From positions 56,597 through 120,596 of the forward strand of contig NHCD02000019.1 in assembly GCA_002168105.2 (NCBI GenBank): a stretch of 64,000 bases of DNA, written 5' to 3'. Within the stretch, counting starts at the first letter, position 1. Every line of letters begins with the position of its first letter. Shown piece by piece: positions 27,199 through 35,707 of this stretch. The notes below the pieces were generated by a model. It searched no databases, was not told the DNA's origin, and worked only from the letters and a program-made list of their open reading frames with translations. Made by a program: the position numbers and the translations under genes. The stretch is from Phycisphaera sp. TMED24 (GTDB taxonomy: Bacteria > Planctomycetota > Phycisphaerae > Phycisphaerales > SM1A02).

Positions 27199-27336
27199 AT
27201 GTCTCGTTGTCCTGTCCAACCGTCACTGTTCCGCCGCCTCATGGCCGCTGGTTTCGTGTTTTTCTTGGTCAAAGGGCTGGTTTGGCTTGGTATCGGTGCG
27301 GCTGCGTATTTCGGGTTTGCCGCTTCGGGCGGTTGA
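27199..27336 (+). CDS. Small hydrophobic protein (45 aa)
   Basis: Too short for the ORF track. The frame starts at ATG 27199 and reads MSRCPVQPSLFRRLMAAGFV then one strongly hydrophobic helix (FFLVKGLVWLGIGAAAYFGF) before TGA. It is divergent from the large secreted protein gene (78 bp gap) and faces the MoeB-like gene. The single TM helix with a basic N-terminus is typical of a real small membrane protein, but no function is known. Confidence 0.55.
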   Translation: MSRCPVQPSLFRRLMAAGFVFFLVKGLVWLGIGAAAYFGFAASGG

Positions 27337-27377
27337 TCGCCTGAGTTCGATCGTCACCGCTTCCCCCTTCGTGACCT

Positions 27378-28469
27378 CTACCCGCCCAGCCAACGGTTGT
27401 TGATGGCTCTGGCGCGGGCGGCGGTGAGTGTGCCATGGACGAACACCCTTCCATCTGAGAAGACGGTCAGCCCGATCGGCTTTCCCTCTTCATCAAATTC
27501 TTCTTCGAGTGTGCCGCGGAGGAGAAACGTCTGGCGTTCAAACAACCCGTGCGCCGAGAGCCGTTGGTGCAACGCGTCCAAATCGGTTGGCTTGGGTTCA
27601 GGCGGAAGCAACTGGATCAACTCTCGCCCGCAAATGGTGGTTGCTTGGTTGCCGTTGGCGTTCTCGAGTGCTTCAAATTGACCCTGGATGCAGGTGGAAC
27701 AGTCTTCACGTCTGGACCCACTGATGTCGAGTTGATGCATCCGCATCGCACGGGCATCAAAGCGGGTGAGGACATGGGGAAGGGGATGTTCGCCCCTTGC
27801 GAGATATTGAATCAACGCTGCGGCCTGGAGACCGGCCACCACGGCGATGACTGGAGCCAGTACTCCAGCGGTGTCACAGGTTGGTGTGTGATGGGCTGGT
27901 GGCGCCTCGGGCACCAGGCAGCGAAGGCATGGCCCGGATTCTTGTTCCGAGATTTCTCGTGTGATCAGATGCTTGCGGTGATGGGGCGAAGGCCTTAGGA
28001 ATGCGGCGGTTCCTTCGTACCCAACCGCACCGCCGTAGGCGTAAGGCAGCCCATACTTCACTGACAAGTCATTCAGCAGAAATCGCGTGGCAAAGTTGTC
28101 AAGCCCATCCGCAATGCCATCGCAGCCGTCAACCATGTCGTTGGCCACCGTGGGACGAAGGTCATCCACCACGGCCTCCAATTGCACTTCGTGATTGATC
28201 GCTTGGAGTCGATTTGCAGCGGCGGCGGCTTTGGGCGATCCCAGATCATCTTCGGCAAACAAGCATTGCCGTTGGAGGTTGGTTGGTTCCACGAGATCTC
28301 GATCGATCAGTCGAAGATGACCGATGCCGGCACGGACCAAATGATCGGCCACTGCACAGCCCAATGCGCCCACCCCAGCCACCAGCACCGAAGCGGACCG
28401 GAGTCGTTCTTGGCCTTCATTCCCAATGCCCTCGAGCAGTGTTTGGCGGTGGTACCGATGCACGGTCAT
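27378..28469 (-). CDS. ThiF/MoeB-family sulfur-carrier adenylyltransferase
   Basis: A 363-residue E1-like enzyme; the start at 28469 (MTVHRYHRQTLLEGIG) gives the canonical YxRQ opening. The nucleotide-binding motif is VLVAGVGALGCAVADHLVRAG, with RDLVEPTNLQRQCLF following. Zinc pairs are CLRC and CSTC, and DTAGVLAPVIAVVAGLQA matches the catalytic region. The C-terminal ~100 residues (LFERQTFLLRGTLEEEFDEEGKPIGLTVFSDGRVFVHG) contain a small sulfur-carrier-adjacent domain, as in family members. It adenylates a ThiS- or MoaD-like protein C-terminus; which one is not visible here. Confidence 0.92.
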   Translation of the reverse strand: MTVHRYHRQTLLEGIGNEGQERLRSASVLVAGVGALGCAVADHLVRAGIGHLRLIDRDLVEPTNLQRQCLFAEDDLGSPKAAAAANRLQAINHEVQLEAVVDDLRPTVANDMVDGCDGIADGLDNFATRFLLNDLSVKYGLPYAYGGAVGYEGTAAFLRPSPHHRKHLITREISEQESGPCLRCLVPEAPPAHHTPTCDTAGVLAPVIAVVAGLQAAALIQYLARGEHPLPHVLTRFDARAMRMHQLDISGSRREDCSTCIQGQFEALENANGNQATTICGRELIQLLPPEPKPTDLDALHQRLSAHGLFERQTFLLRGTLEEEFDEEGKPIGLTVFSDGRVFVHGTLTAARARAINNRWLGG

Positions 28470-28504
28470 GGGCAGGAGCCTAAGCGATGGGGGGTGAAAC
28501 AAAG

Positions 28505-28529
28505 CCCGGGACGCCAAAGGCGTCCCGGG
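28505..28529 (-). terminator. Intrinsic terminator downstream of rpsG
   Basis: CCCGGGACGCC and GGCGTCCCGGG form an 11-bp perfect stem with a 3-nt loop. On the minus strand it is followed by CTTTGTTTC, a T-containing tract. It lies just past the rpsG stop and before the MoeB-like gene, so it should end the ribosomal protein transcript. Confidence 0.75.
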
Positions 28530-28568
28530 AGGAGTTCAAGATGTCGTTCGCTTGGAGCACTTTCCCGT

Positions 28569-29063
28569 TTAGCGGGCAAAGTGGGCGAACGCTCGGTTGG
28601 CTTCGGCCATTCGGTGGGTCTGCTCACGCACGCTGACGGCCTTGCCTTCATTGCGGGCGGCATCCCAGAACTCTTTGGCGAGCCGTTGGGCCATGGGACG
28701 ACCCTTCTCGGAGCGGGCTGCTTGAATGAGCCAGCGGAAGGCCAAGGCTTGACGTCGGCGTTGGGTCACCGGGACGGGAACCTGGTAGTTCGCACCGCCG
28801 ACCCGCTTCGAACGGACTTCGACGTTGGGCTTGACATTTTCAAGGGCTTGGTGGAAGACACCGATGGCATCCGCAGGGAGGCCTTCTGGGCGTTCTTTTT
28901 GCAAGCGACCATCGATCATGTCGAAGGCGCCGTAGAGGCAGCCTTCGGCCGCGGTCTTGCGACCACCGAGCATGATGCAGTTCACGAATTTCGAAATGAC
29001 CTTGTCGCCGTAGCGTGGGTCGGGACGAAGTTGATCTTCACTTTTGGTAATACGTCCAGCCAT
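28569..29063 (-). CDS. rpsG: 30S ribosomal protein S7
   Basis: A 164-residue small-subunit head protein that binds the 3' domain of 16S rRNA. Motifs typical of uS7 are present: KVISKFVNCIMLGGRKTAAE, ALENVKPNVEVRSKRVGGANYQVPV and MAQRLAKEFWDAARNEGKAVSVREQTHRMAEANRAFAHFAR at the C-terminus. It follows rpsL in the classic str-operon order; fusA and tuf are not present in the window. A strong intrinsic terminator follows. Confidence 0.97.
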   Translation of the reverse strand: MAGRITKSEDQLRPDPRYGDKVISKFVNCIMLGGRKTAAEGCLYGAFDMIDGRLQKERPEGLPADAIGVFHQALENVKPNVEVRSKRVGGANYQVPVPVTQRRRQALAFRWLIQAARSEKGRPMAQRLAKEFWDAARNEGKAVSVREQTHRMAEANRAFAHFAR

Positions 29064-29162
29064 TGGAGTCCTCCGGGCCTGCTTTTAAAGTCGTTCACCG
29101 CCGCATGTGGCGATTACTGGCCCCAGTTTGTGTTTGAAGGGAAAGAAATAAAGATGGGTTGA

Positions 29163-29540
29163 TTACTTGGTCTTCGGCTTCTTCGCGCCGTACTTGGAGC
29201 GGCCGTTGCGTCGGGCATCGACACCCAAGGTGTCGAGTGCTCCGCGAACCACGTGGTATCGCACACCAGGAAGGTCACGAACCCGGCCGCCTCGCACCAA
29301 CACGATGGAGTGTTCTTGCAAGTTGTGGCCTTCGCCACCGATATATGCCGTCACTTCATTGCCGTTGGAAAGACGAACCCGGCACACCTTCCGGAGCGCG
29401 GAGTTTGGCTTCTTGGGGGTCACGGTCCGCACTTGGAGGCAGACACCTCGACGCTGCGGACAGTTCTTCAAGTCGCGTGACTTGGAAGTGGAGTACTGCT
29501 GCTCGCGGGGACGGCGAATGAGTTGGTTGGTGGTTGGCAT
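29163..29540 (-). CDS. rpsL: 30S ribosomal protein S12
   Basis: A 125-residue decoding-centre protein; the start at 29540 ([13 protein letters not shown]) is the canonical N-terminus, the tracked start adding 14 codons. The invariant loop [17 protein letters not shown] is intact (Lys43 and Lys44), and [13 protein letters not shown] has Arg88 where most bacteria have Lys. K88R substitutions confer streptomycin resistance in Mycobacterium and E. coli. The gene begins the short rpsL-rpsG operon, after the PNGase F-like gene. Spacing to rpsG is about 100 bp. Confidence 0.97.
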   Translation of the reverse strand: MPTTNQLIRRPREQQYSTSKSRDLKNCPQRRGVCLQVRTVTPKKPNSALRKVCRVRLSNGNEVTAYIGGEGHNLQEHSIVLVRGGRVRDLPGVRYHVVRGALDTLGVDARRNGRSKYGAKKPKTK

Positions 29541-29584
29541 AAAAAATCTCGGGAGCTGCCCCGACATGGGGCGAGTCGCCAAGT

Positions 29585-30616
29585 TTAGCGGGTCCCGAGC
29601 GATGGGGCAAGGACTTCATCGTCCGCCACAACCGCTGCCGATTGCATCCAATACCCCTCAACAGGCTGATTTCCGTCACTTTGCGGGGTTGTCCCAAGGA
29701 GTTCGAGGGTCACGGTGTGGATACCGGGGGTCAATTCAGGCAAGGGAAGGATCCTGGGCTCCACTTTTTGGCCGGGGACCCAGCCCGATCGATCCAAATC
29801 GGAGGCGAGGAGGCCTGGATTTGTTGGATCTGGCCGACCAGCGGACGGATTCAGCCGCCTTGTGGTGCCCCCATCCTCCCGCCAGGGTCGAAATCGGGCC
29901 ACTTCTTGGCCATCCACACGGACCACATGGGTCAACGACACAAACTCGTGGTAGGCCGAGCCGGTGGCGGAATGACCGGTGGAACGCAAAATGATTCGGG
30001 GGGCCCGAACGCCATCGGGGATGGTGACGGTTTTGGAAATGGTGCTGCTGGGACGCATCACTTCTTCGAGCCACAGCGGCTGGCAGAAGTCAGGATTTCG
30101 GTGGCCCGCGCCTTCCTCCTCGGTGACCAACTGGACCCGCAGCGACCAGGTGGGCACTTTGGGATATCCGGCCAGGGCCGCTTTGAGCTTGCAACGGTGG
30201 CCAAGGGCCGGGCCAAACGGTGTGATGTCTTGGACAAAGCGTCCGCCAGCGCCGTAGCCCGTCATTGCACGAATCAGTTCCAAATCGCCTGAGGGTGTCT
30301 CGGCCACAACTCGGGCGGGGCGGGTCCAGTTGTCCACCGGCAACCCGTCCTCACCAAGGACTGGGATGGCATCCAGCACCACCAGCAAACGACCGCCGGG
30401 AGGTGGCTTGGGGATATCCAAGGTGGTTTGGATTTCGTGCCCCGCCCCAAAAACCACAAATTGGTCCTTGGGGGTGTCCTCGGGTCGAAACGCCACGGTG
30501 CCTTCCATGCGGTGTGTCACGGGTGGACTGTCTGGAGGGCCTTGCCCAGACGCGCCTCCCCAGAGCAACGTCACGAGTGAGGCTCCAGCAACCCACAAAT
30601 GAAAGGACATCAACAC
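29585..30616 (-). CDS. Secreted PNGase F-like protein
   Basis: A 343-residue protein with a signal peptide ([20 protein letters not shown]). Residues about 185-310 show the C-terminal peptide-N-glycosidase F pattern: [47 protein letters not shown] and [12 protein letters not shown]. This strongly resembles the TGHG...EF...V.VNG...W...DC...RAGWCPG signature of the family, with Cys replaced by non-Cys. PNGase F removes N-glycans from glycoproteins; whether the N-terminal half (residues 20-180) carries the catalytic Asp is unclear. The ATG overlaps the rnhA stop region (TGATG). Confidence 0.75.
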   Translation of the reverse strand: MLMSFHLWVAGASLVTLLWGGASGQGPPDSPPVTHRMEGTVAFRPEDTPKDQFVVFGAGHEIQTTLDIPKPPPGGRLLVVLDAIPVLGEDGLPVDNWTRPARVVAETPSGDLELIRAMTGYGAGGRFVQDITPFGPALGHRCKLKAALAGYPKVPTWSLRVQLVTEEEGAGHRNPDFCQPLWLEEVMRPSSTISKTVTIPDGVRAPRIILRSTGHSATGSAYHEFVSLTHVVRVDGQEVARFRPWREDGGTTRRLNPSAGRPDPTNPGLLASDLDRSGWVPGQKVEPRILPLPELTPGIHTVTLELLGTTPQSDGNQPVEGYWMQSAAVVADDEVLAPSLGTR

Positions 30617-31062
30617 GTTTCTCCACGGGTCCGAAGCTGCTCAATAGCTTCCACGGCCAATTGATCGCAACGTTCATTGTGGGTATTGCCGGCATGCCCG
30701 CGCGTCCATTCCGCGATGAGCTGGTGCCGTTCGCGCTGAGTTTGTAAGCGTTGCCACAGGTCCTGATTGGCCACGGGTTTCCGTGACGCATTGCGCCAAC
30801 CGTTTCGAATCCAGCCATCCATCCATTCATTCAGCCCCTGGACCACGTACTTGCTGTCGGAGATCAAGCGCACGTTGGCAGGTTCCGTCAGAGACTCCAA
30901 TCCCTCCGCGGCCGCTTCCAGCTCCATCCGTTGGTTGGTGGTCGAAGCGGCGGCGCCGCTGGCTTCCTGCTGGCTCTCCCCTTCCAAGCGAACCCACGCC
31001 CAGCCTCCAGGGCCTGGGTTTCCAGAGCAAGCACCATCGGTGTAGATCAGTACTTCTTGCAT
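30610..31062 (-). CDS. rnhA: Ribonuclease HI
   Basis: A 150-residue enzyme cleaving RNA in RNA-DNA hybrids, for primer removal and R-loop processing. The start at 31062 (MQEVLIYTDGACSGNPG) is canonical; the tracked start adds 42 spurious codons. Catalytic residues are present: Asp in YTDGACSGN, Glu in NQRMELEAA, Asp in LISDSKYVVQGL, and His/Asp in RGHAGNTHNERCDQLA. It is divergent from purL with a 71-bp gap, and overlaps the PNGase F-like gene by a few bases. Confidence 0.97.
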   Translation of the reverse strand: MQEVLIYTDGACSGNPGPGGWAWVRLEGESQQEASGAAASTTNQRMELEAAAEGLESLTEPANVRLISDSKYVVQGLNEWMDGWIRNGWRNASRKPVANQDLWQRLQTQRERHQLIAEWTRGHAGNTHNERCDQLAVEAIEQLRTRGETC

Positions 31063-31133
31063 GGTGACCCAGTGTACGTCGCGCCAAAGATCTGTTTGAT
31101 TTCGTAGGATTCTTGATTCTTCGAGGAGCCCCC

Positions 31134-34043
31134 ATGCCCCAAGTGCATCGCGTTGAAGTTCGATCGCTCCAACCAGATCAAGATCCACGTGCTCGACACG
31201 TGCGGTCCGAAGCAGAAGCGCTTGGTTTGCCCGTCCCCGAGCAAGTCGAGGTGGCGTCGGTGTATCTCTTGGAAGGGGATCTTGATCAACCTGCTCTGGA
31301 CCGGCTGATTGAAGAATTGTTGTGCGATCCCGTGACCGAAAACGCCGTGGTTGGTGTTGCCCCGGTCGCGGGGACAGTCATCGAAGTGCATCCTCGTCCC
31401 GGCGTCACCGATCCCGAAGCTGAAGCCGTTGAATTTGCCGCGCAGCGACTTTTGGGTTCTTCGCCAAACGTACGAACTGGCACACGCTATGACTTTGCCG
31501 CCCATGAGCCAGAAGCGGCTGCAGACTTGGCCCGTCGGGCCTTGGCGAATGAGGTCATTCAAGAGGTTCACGCGGCGCCACACCATCCGGAAGCGTTCCG
31601 AGTGGCGCCTCCCCGCGAATTTGAAGTCCGCGAAGTGGCGCTGATTGGTCTTGATGACACCGCGTTGATGCAGCTTTCGCGTGAAGCCCACTTGTTCCTG
31701 TCGTTGGAAGAGATGCGAGAAATTCGTGATCGGTACCAACAGCTTGGTCGCAACCCCCGGGAAATTGAGTTGGAGACCCTGGCCCAAACTTGGAGCGAGC
31801 ACTGCGTTCACAAGACGCTGAAGAGTCGAGTGCGGTACGAAGGCGAAATGCCCGCGGGTGATCGTGAAGGTGTTACCCCGAACGAAGATGGTTCGCACAC
31901 CATCGAAAATCTGTTGGCCAATCTTGTGGCGGCACCCACAAATCAAATGATCAGCGATGGTGCCGATTGGTTGCTTTCGGTGTTTGTGGATAACTCAGGC
32001 GTGGTGGCTTTTGACGATGACCACGCGGTGTGTTTCAAAGTCGAAACCCACAACCACCCCAGCGCGATCGAGCCGTATGGCGGTGCGGCCACGGGAATCG
32101 GCGGTTGTATCCGCGATGTCATTGGTACCGGCCTTGGGGCGAAGCCCATTGCCGCCACGGACGTCTTCTGCGTGGCGGCCCCTGATTTGGCCGACGTGCC
32201 TTCCGGCTGCTTGCCGCCACGCCGTATTTTGCAACAGGTGGTCGCTGGGGTACGCGACTACGGCAACCGCATGGGTATCCCCACGTTGAACGGTGGGGTG
32301 TGGTTTGATGATCGGCACGTCGGAAACCCGCTCGTGTTCTGCGGGGTGGTTGGGGTGATGCCTCGTGCTTTTGTGCATGGTGATCCCAAGCCTGGCGATC
32401 GCATCATTGCAGTTGGCGGCCGCACCGGACGAGATGGCATCCACGGGGCAACTTTCTCTTCGGCGGAGTTGTCAGACACCCATGCGGATGAGTTCAGTCA
32501 TGCCGTACAAATTGGAAACCCCATTGTCGAAAAGAAATTCCTCGACGCTTTGCTGGAAGCGCGGGATCACGACGCGGGATGTTTGTTCCGGGCCATGACC
32601 GATTGTGGTGCGGGCGGATTCTCCAGTGCTATCGGCGAGATGGGTGAAGAGCTTGGTGCCGAAGTTCAGTTGGAACGGGCTCCCCTGAAATACGATGGCT
32701 TGACCCCAACCGAAATCTGGATCAGTGAAGCCCAAGAGCGCATGGTCTTGGCGGTTCCAGAAGAAAACATCGAAGCATTCGCTGAGATTTGCACTCGGCA
32801 TGATGTGGAGTGGTGCGACCTTGGTGTCTTCGGCACCCAAGATCGTGAACTGATCTTGCGTCACCACGAGGTGGAGGTTGGGCGTCTTCCCATGTCCTTC
32901 TTGCACGACGGCATTCCGCGTGTGGAGCGTGAAGCCACCTTTACGGCTCCGCCTTCACCCGTAACACTGGCCCACGAACCCGATGCCGCGGGTTTACTTT
33001 CCGAATTGGTGGGGCATCCAAACTTGGCCTCCAAACACTGGATCATCCGGCAGTACGACCATGAAGTACAGGGGGGCTCGGTGGCCAAACCCTTGGTGGG
33101 TCCCTATGCCGATGGTCCGGGCAATGCCGCCGTGGTTCGTCCGGTCCCCGGCTCCGAACGTGGTTTGGCGATTGCCAATGGGTTGGCCACCGCTTGGTGT
33201 GCGGACCCGTATCGCATGGGTCTGGCGGCGATCGATGAGTGTGTTCGGAATTTGGTCTGCACTGGTGCTGATCCGGAGCGGATCGCCATCTTGGACAACT
33301 TTTGTTGGCCAGGCTGTGACGACGAAGTTCGAATGGGTGAATTGGTCCGTGCTTCGCTGGCGTGTTACGACGGGGCCACCGCCTACGGCGCGCCTTTTAT
33401 TTCCGGCAAAGATTCCCTGAACAATCAGTTCCGGACAGAAGAAGGTGATGTGATTCGCATTCCTCCCACGCTGTTGATCAGTGGATTCGCGCCAGTCGAA
33501 GAAGAGCGTTGGGTGACATCCATGGACGCGAAATCAGCCGGGAACGTGTTAATGCTGGTGGGAAACACCACCACAGATCTTGGTGGAGCTCATGTGACTG
33601 AACTGGCTGGCGGTATTTTGCCTGGCGGCTCGGGAGAGATTCCACTGCTTGATCTTCAGGCTGGCCCCAAAAATGCCAAGGCTGTGGCTCGGGCCATTCG
33701 CACTGGTGGCGTGTGTTCCGCTCATGATTTGAGCGAAGGTGGCCTTCTTGTGGCTGCTGCAGAAATGGGCTTTGCTGGTCGTTTGGGGATCGAGCTCGAC
33801 CTCGATGCAGTCCCGGGCGCCGAAGAGAACCCCATGGTGACTGGCTTTGCAGAAACCCCTTCTCGGTACTTGTTGGAGGTTGCCCCGGAGCACGTCGATG
33901 CCGTGGTTGCGGCATTGGGTGATGCCCCCCAAGCCGTGGTTGGTCGCATCAGCGAAGACGGTGCCCTGCGTGTGTCTGCGTTGGGCTTGGAAGAGAGTTT
34001 GGATGCACTGCGGCAGCGTTGGCTCGCACCGCTGGATTGGTAA
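31134..34043 (+). CDS. purL: FGAM synthase large subunit with N-terminal PurS-like domains (PurSL)
   Basis: A 969-residue purine-synthesis enzyme that converts FGAR and ammonia to FGAM using ATP. The start at 31134 has GGAG ahead. The first ~150 residues look like two PurS-like repeats (second copy: EVHPRPGVTDPEAEAVEFA). The synthetase core follows: ETLAQTWSEHCVHKTLKSRVRYEG, VCFKVETHNHPSAIEPYGGAATGIGGCIRDV, MTDCGAGGFSSAIGEMGEELG and a second ATP-grasp-like half with PFISGKDSLNNQF. There is no glutaminase domain, since PurQ is the next gene, so this is a PurSL fusion. Confidence 0.95.
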   Translation: MPQVHRVEVRSLQPDQDPRARHVRSEAEALGLPVPEQVEVASVYLLEGDLDQPALDRLIEELLCDPVTENAVVGVAPVAGTVIEVHPRPGVTDPEAEAVEFAAQRLLGSSPNVRTGTRYDFAAHEPEAAADLARRALANEVIQEVHAAPHHPEAFRVAPPREFEVREVALIGLDDTALMQLSREAHLFLSLEEMREIRDRYQQLGRNPREIELETLAQTWSEHCVHKTLKSRVRYEGEMPAGDREGVTPNEDGSHTIENLLANLVAAPTNQMISDGADWLLSVFVDNSGVVAFDDDHAVCFKVETHNHPSAIEPYGGAATGIGGCIRDVIGTGLGAKPIAATDVFCVAAPDLADVPSGCLPPRRILQQVVAGVRDYGNRMGIPTLNGGVWFDDRHVGNPLVFCGVVGVMPRAFVHGDPKPGDRIIAVGGRTGRDGIHGATFSSAELSDTHADEFSHAVQIGNPIVEKKFLDALLEARDHDAGCLFRAMTDCGAGGFSSAIGEMGEELGAEVQLERAPLKYDGLTPTEIWISEAQERMVLAVPEENIEAFAEICTRHDVEWCDLGVFGTQDRELILRHHEVEVGRLPMSFLHDGIPRVEREATFTAPPSPVTLAHEPDAAGLLSELVGHPNLASKHWIIRQYDHEVQGGSVAKPLVGPYADGPGNAAVVRPVPGSERGLAIANGLATAWCADPYRMGLAAIDECVRNLVCTGADPERIAILDNFCWPGCDDEVRMGELVRASLACYDGATAYGAPFISGKDSLNNQFRTEEGDVIRIPPTLLISGFAPVEEERWVTSMDAKSAGNVLMLVGNTTTDLGGAHVTELAGGILPGGSGEIPLLDLQAGPKNAKAVARAIRTGGVCSAHDLSEGGLLVAAAEMGFAGRLGIELDLDAVPGAEENPMVTGFAETPSRYLLEVAPEHVDAVVAALGDAPQAVVGRISEDGALRVSALGLEESLDALRQRWLAPLDW

Positions 34044-34055
34044 GGAGGCCTGTTG

Positions 34056-34805
34056 ATGCAAGCCATGGTGATTGTGACTTCAGGGACCAACTGCGATCTC
34101 GAACTTGCGCAAGCATTCGAAGACGCGGGGGCCTCTTGCCAAACGGTGCAGTTGCACAGCATCTTGGATGCGCCCGAGACCCTTGATAGCGCGGAACTCG
34201 TGGGGCTTCCCGGTGGTTTTGCGTATGGCGATGCGGTTGCGGCGGGCCGAATCAAAGCCGCGCTGATGCGTGAGCGTGTTGTTCCGGTGTTGTCCGGTTT
34301 GCTTGAACGGGGCGTCCCAATGATTGCCCCGTGCAACGGATTTCAAACTGCCGTGCAGTGCGGCTTGCTTCCTGGACCGGCTCCATCCCGTCCCGAAGTT
34401 GCCCTCGCCCCGAATGTTTCAGGCCGCTTCGAAGACCGATGGACGGGGGTGGATTTCCCCGACAGTCGGTGCATTTGGACGCAGGGTCTCGCTGGTGAGG
34501 CCGGGCACGAATTGCCCAGCGCTCATGGTGAAGGCCGCTTCGTCGCCCGTGGAGAGACGGTGTCTCGCTTGGCGGACGAACGGCAGATTGCGGTGCGCTA
34601 CCAGGACAATTTCAACGGCTCAGACGATGCCATTGCGGGGATCTGCGATCCAAGTGGATTGTTGCTGGGGTTGATGCCTCACCCGGAACGATGGACTCGG
34701 CATTCACAGCACCCTTCTTGGACCCGACATTCCGCATCATCCACCACCACGGGGCAGCGCATGTTCCGCGCGGCGGTGGAGCATGCCCAAGCTGCGTTGC
34801 GCTGA
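34056..34805 (+). CDS. purQ: FGAM synthase glutaminase subunit (PurQ)
   Basis: A 249-residue glutamine amidotransferase supplying ammonia to PurSL. The ATG at 34056 follows AAGGAGG by about 8 nt and the purL stop by 12 bp. The glutaminase triad is present: Cys in IAPCNGFQTAVQ, His and Glu in LMPHPERW. GLPGGFAYGDAVAAGRIKAALM is the PurQ-type GFSYGD motif. The operon purSL-purQ is a minimal two-gene version of the usual purS-purQ-purL set. Confidence 0.95.
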   Translation: MQAMVIVTSGTNCDLELAQAFEDAGASCQTVQLHSILDAPETLDSAELVGLPGGFAYGDAVAAGRIKAALMRERVVPVLSGLLERGVPMIAPCNGFQTAVQCGLLPGPAPSRPEVALAPNVSGRFEDRWTGVDFPDSRCIWTQGLAGEAGHELPSAHGEGRFVARGETVSRLADERQIAVRYQDNFNGSDDAIAGICDPSGLLLGLMPHPERWTRHSQHPSWTRHSASSTTTGQRMFRAAVEHAQAALR

Positions 34806-34873
34806 ACTTCACGGTCGTGAAGACACGGCTTGTGGGTGTTGGTGCCTACGTTTTCGACGAACCTCACCCCAAA

Positions 34874-34905
34874 AAAGAACGAGGTACCGCTCCACCTGCG
34901 GTACC
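34874..34905 (-). terminator. Intrinsic terminator for rlmE
   Basis: GGTACCGC and GCGGTACC form an 8-bp stem with a 7-nt loop. On the minus strand the hairpin is followed by CTCGTTCTTTTTT, a U-rich tract. It is about 115 bp past the rlmE stop and about 75 bp past the purQ stop, so it may end the rlmE transcript and help separate the convergent units. Confidence 0.6.
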
Positions 34906-35020
34906 CCGTTGCGAAAGGAGTCGGAGAGCGCGGAAGCCTACCGACAATTACCAACGTTCACACGCTGGCTTGAGGAGAAAAGACAAAGTTCTTCGGTGCA
35001 AATGGCGCGCCGCGCAAGAA

Positions 35021-35707
35021 TCAACGGCCCCAGCCTGGGCCAGGTGCTGGTGGTCCACGTTTGGGCTCTGGTGGCATGGCCGGTGCAGCCTCAGGGATGA
35101 AGCCGTGTCCCACCACGAAGATCTCGACGGAATCGCCCCGGCTGGCGGCTGGTTTGTAGGGCTTGGCCTTTTCAAAGCAGTCGCGTGTTTTTTGAAGCAG
35201 CTCTGGCGACCGTTCCCCTTCGAAGATTTTGTACACCAGATTCCCGCCTTCCCGGAGCAAAGCGGGCAAAGTGGCCAAGAGTCGTTCCACTATGCTCGCG
35301 GAAGCATGGTGGTCGGTGCCTTGCGAGCCCGTCGTGAACGCCATCATGTCCGACAGAACCACATCAAACCGAGTTGGTCCTCGACGGTGACTCTCAATCC
35401 CCTCGAGCAGTGATTCCGCGGATGCTTGCAGAAAATCACCTTCAATCAAACGCAAGTTGGGAGGGGCTCCTCGCCACTCCACCGTCTGGAGATCAATGCC
35501 CACCACGGCCCCCTCCGGTCCAACTCTTTGCAGGGCGACTTCACACCAAGACCCTGGCGCGCAGCCAGCATCAAGCACGCGGTCGCCTTTGCGAATGACT
35601 TTTCGTTTGTCATCGATGTCGATCAGTTTGAATGCGGCCCTTGAGCGATAGCCCTGGGCTTGGGCTTTGCGGTACCAGTGGTCCCAGACTTCGCGGTCAC
35701 TGCTCAC
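35021..35707 (-). CDS. rlmE: 23S rRNA 2'-O-methyltransferase RlmE (FtsJ)
   Basis: A 228-residue SAM enzyme that methylates U2552 in the 23S A-loop. The K-D-K-E catalytic tetrad is visible: Lys in SRAAFKLIDID, Asp in VVLSDMMAFTTG, Lys in LVYKIFEGE and Glu in SVEIFVVGHGF. SAM motif I is VLDAGCAPGSW. A proline-rich tail (MPPEPKRGPPAPGPGWGR) is unusual. The ATG overlaps the upstream lipoprotein stop by 4 nt, so the two are coupled. Confidence 0.93.
   Translation of the reverse strand: MSSDREVWDHWYRKAQAQGYRSRAAFKLIDIDDKRKVIRKGDRVLDAGCAPGSWCEVALQRVGPEGAVVGIDLQTVEWRGAPPNLRLIEGDFLQASAESLLEGIESHRRGPTRFDVVLSDMMAFTTGSQGTDHHASASIVERLLATLPALLREGGNLVYKIFEGERSPELLQKTRDCFEKAKPYKPAASRGDSVEIFVVGHGFIPEAAPAMPPEPKRGPPAPGPGWGR

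Noticed and set aside
34691-35413. Plus-strand ORF (240 aa) after purQ
   Set aside because: It runs across the purQ end, a terminator and the rlmE gene; rlmE on the minus strand has the catalytic K-D-K-E tetrad.
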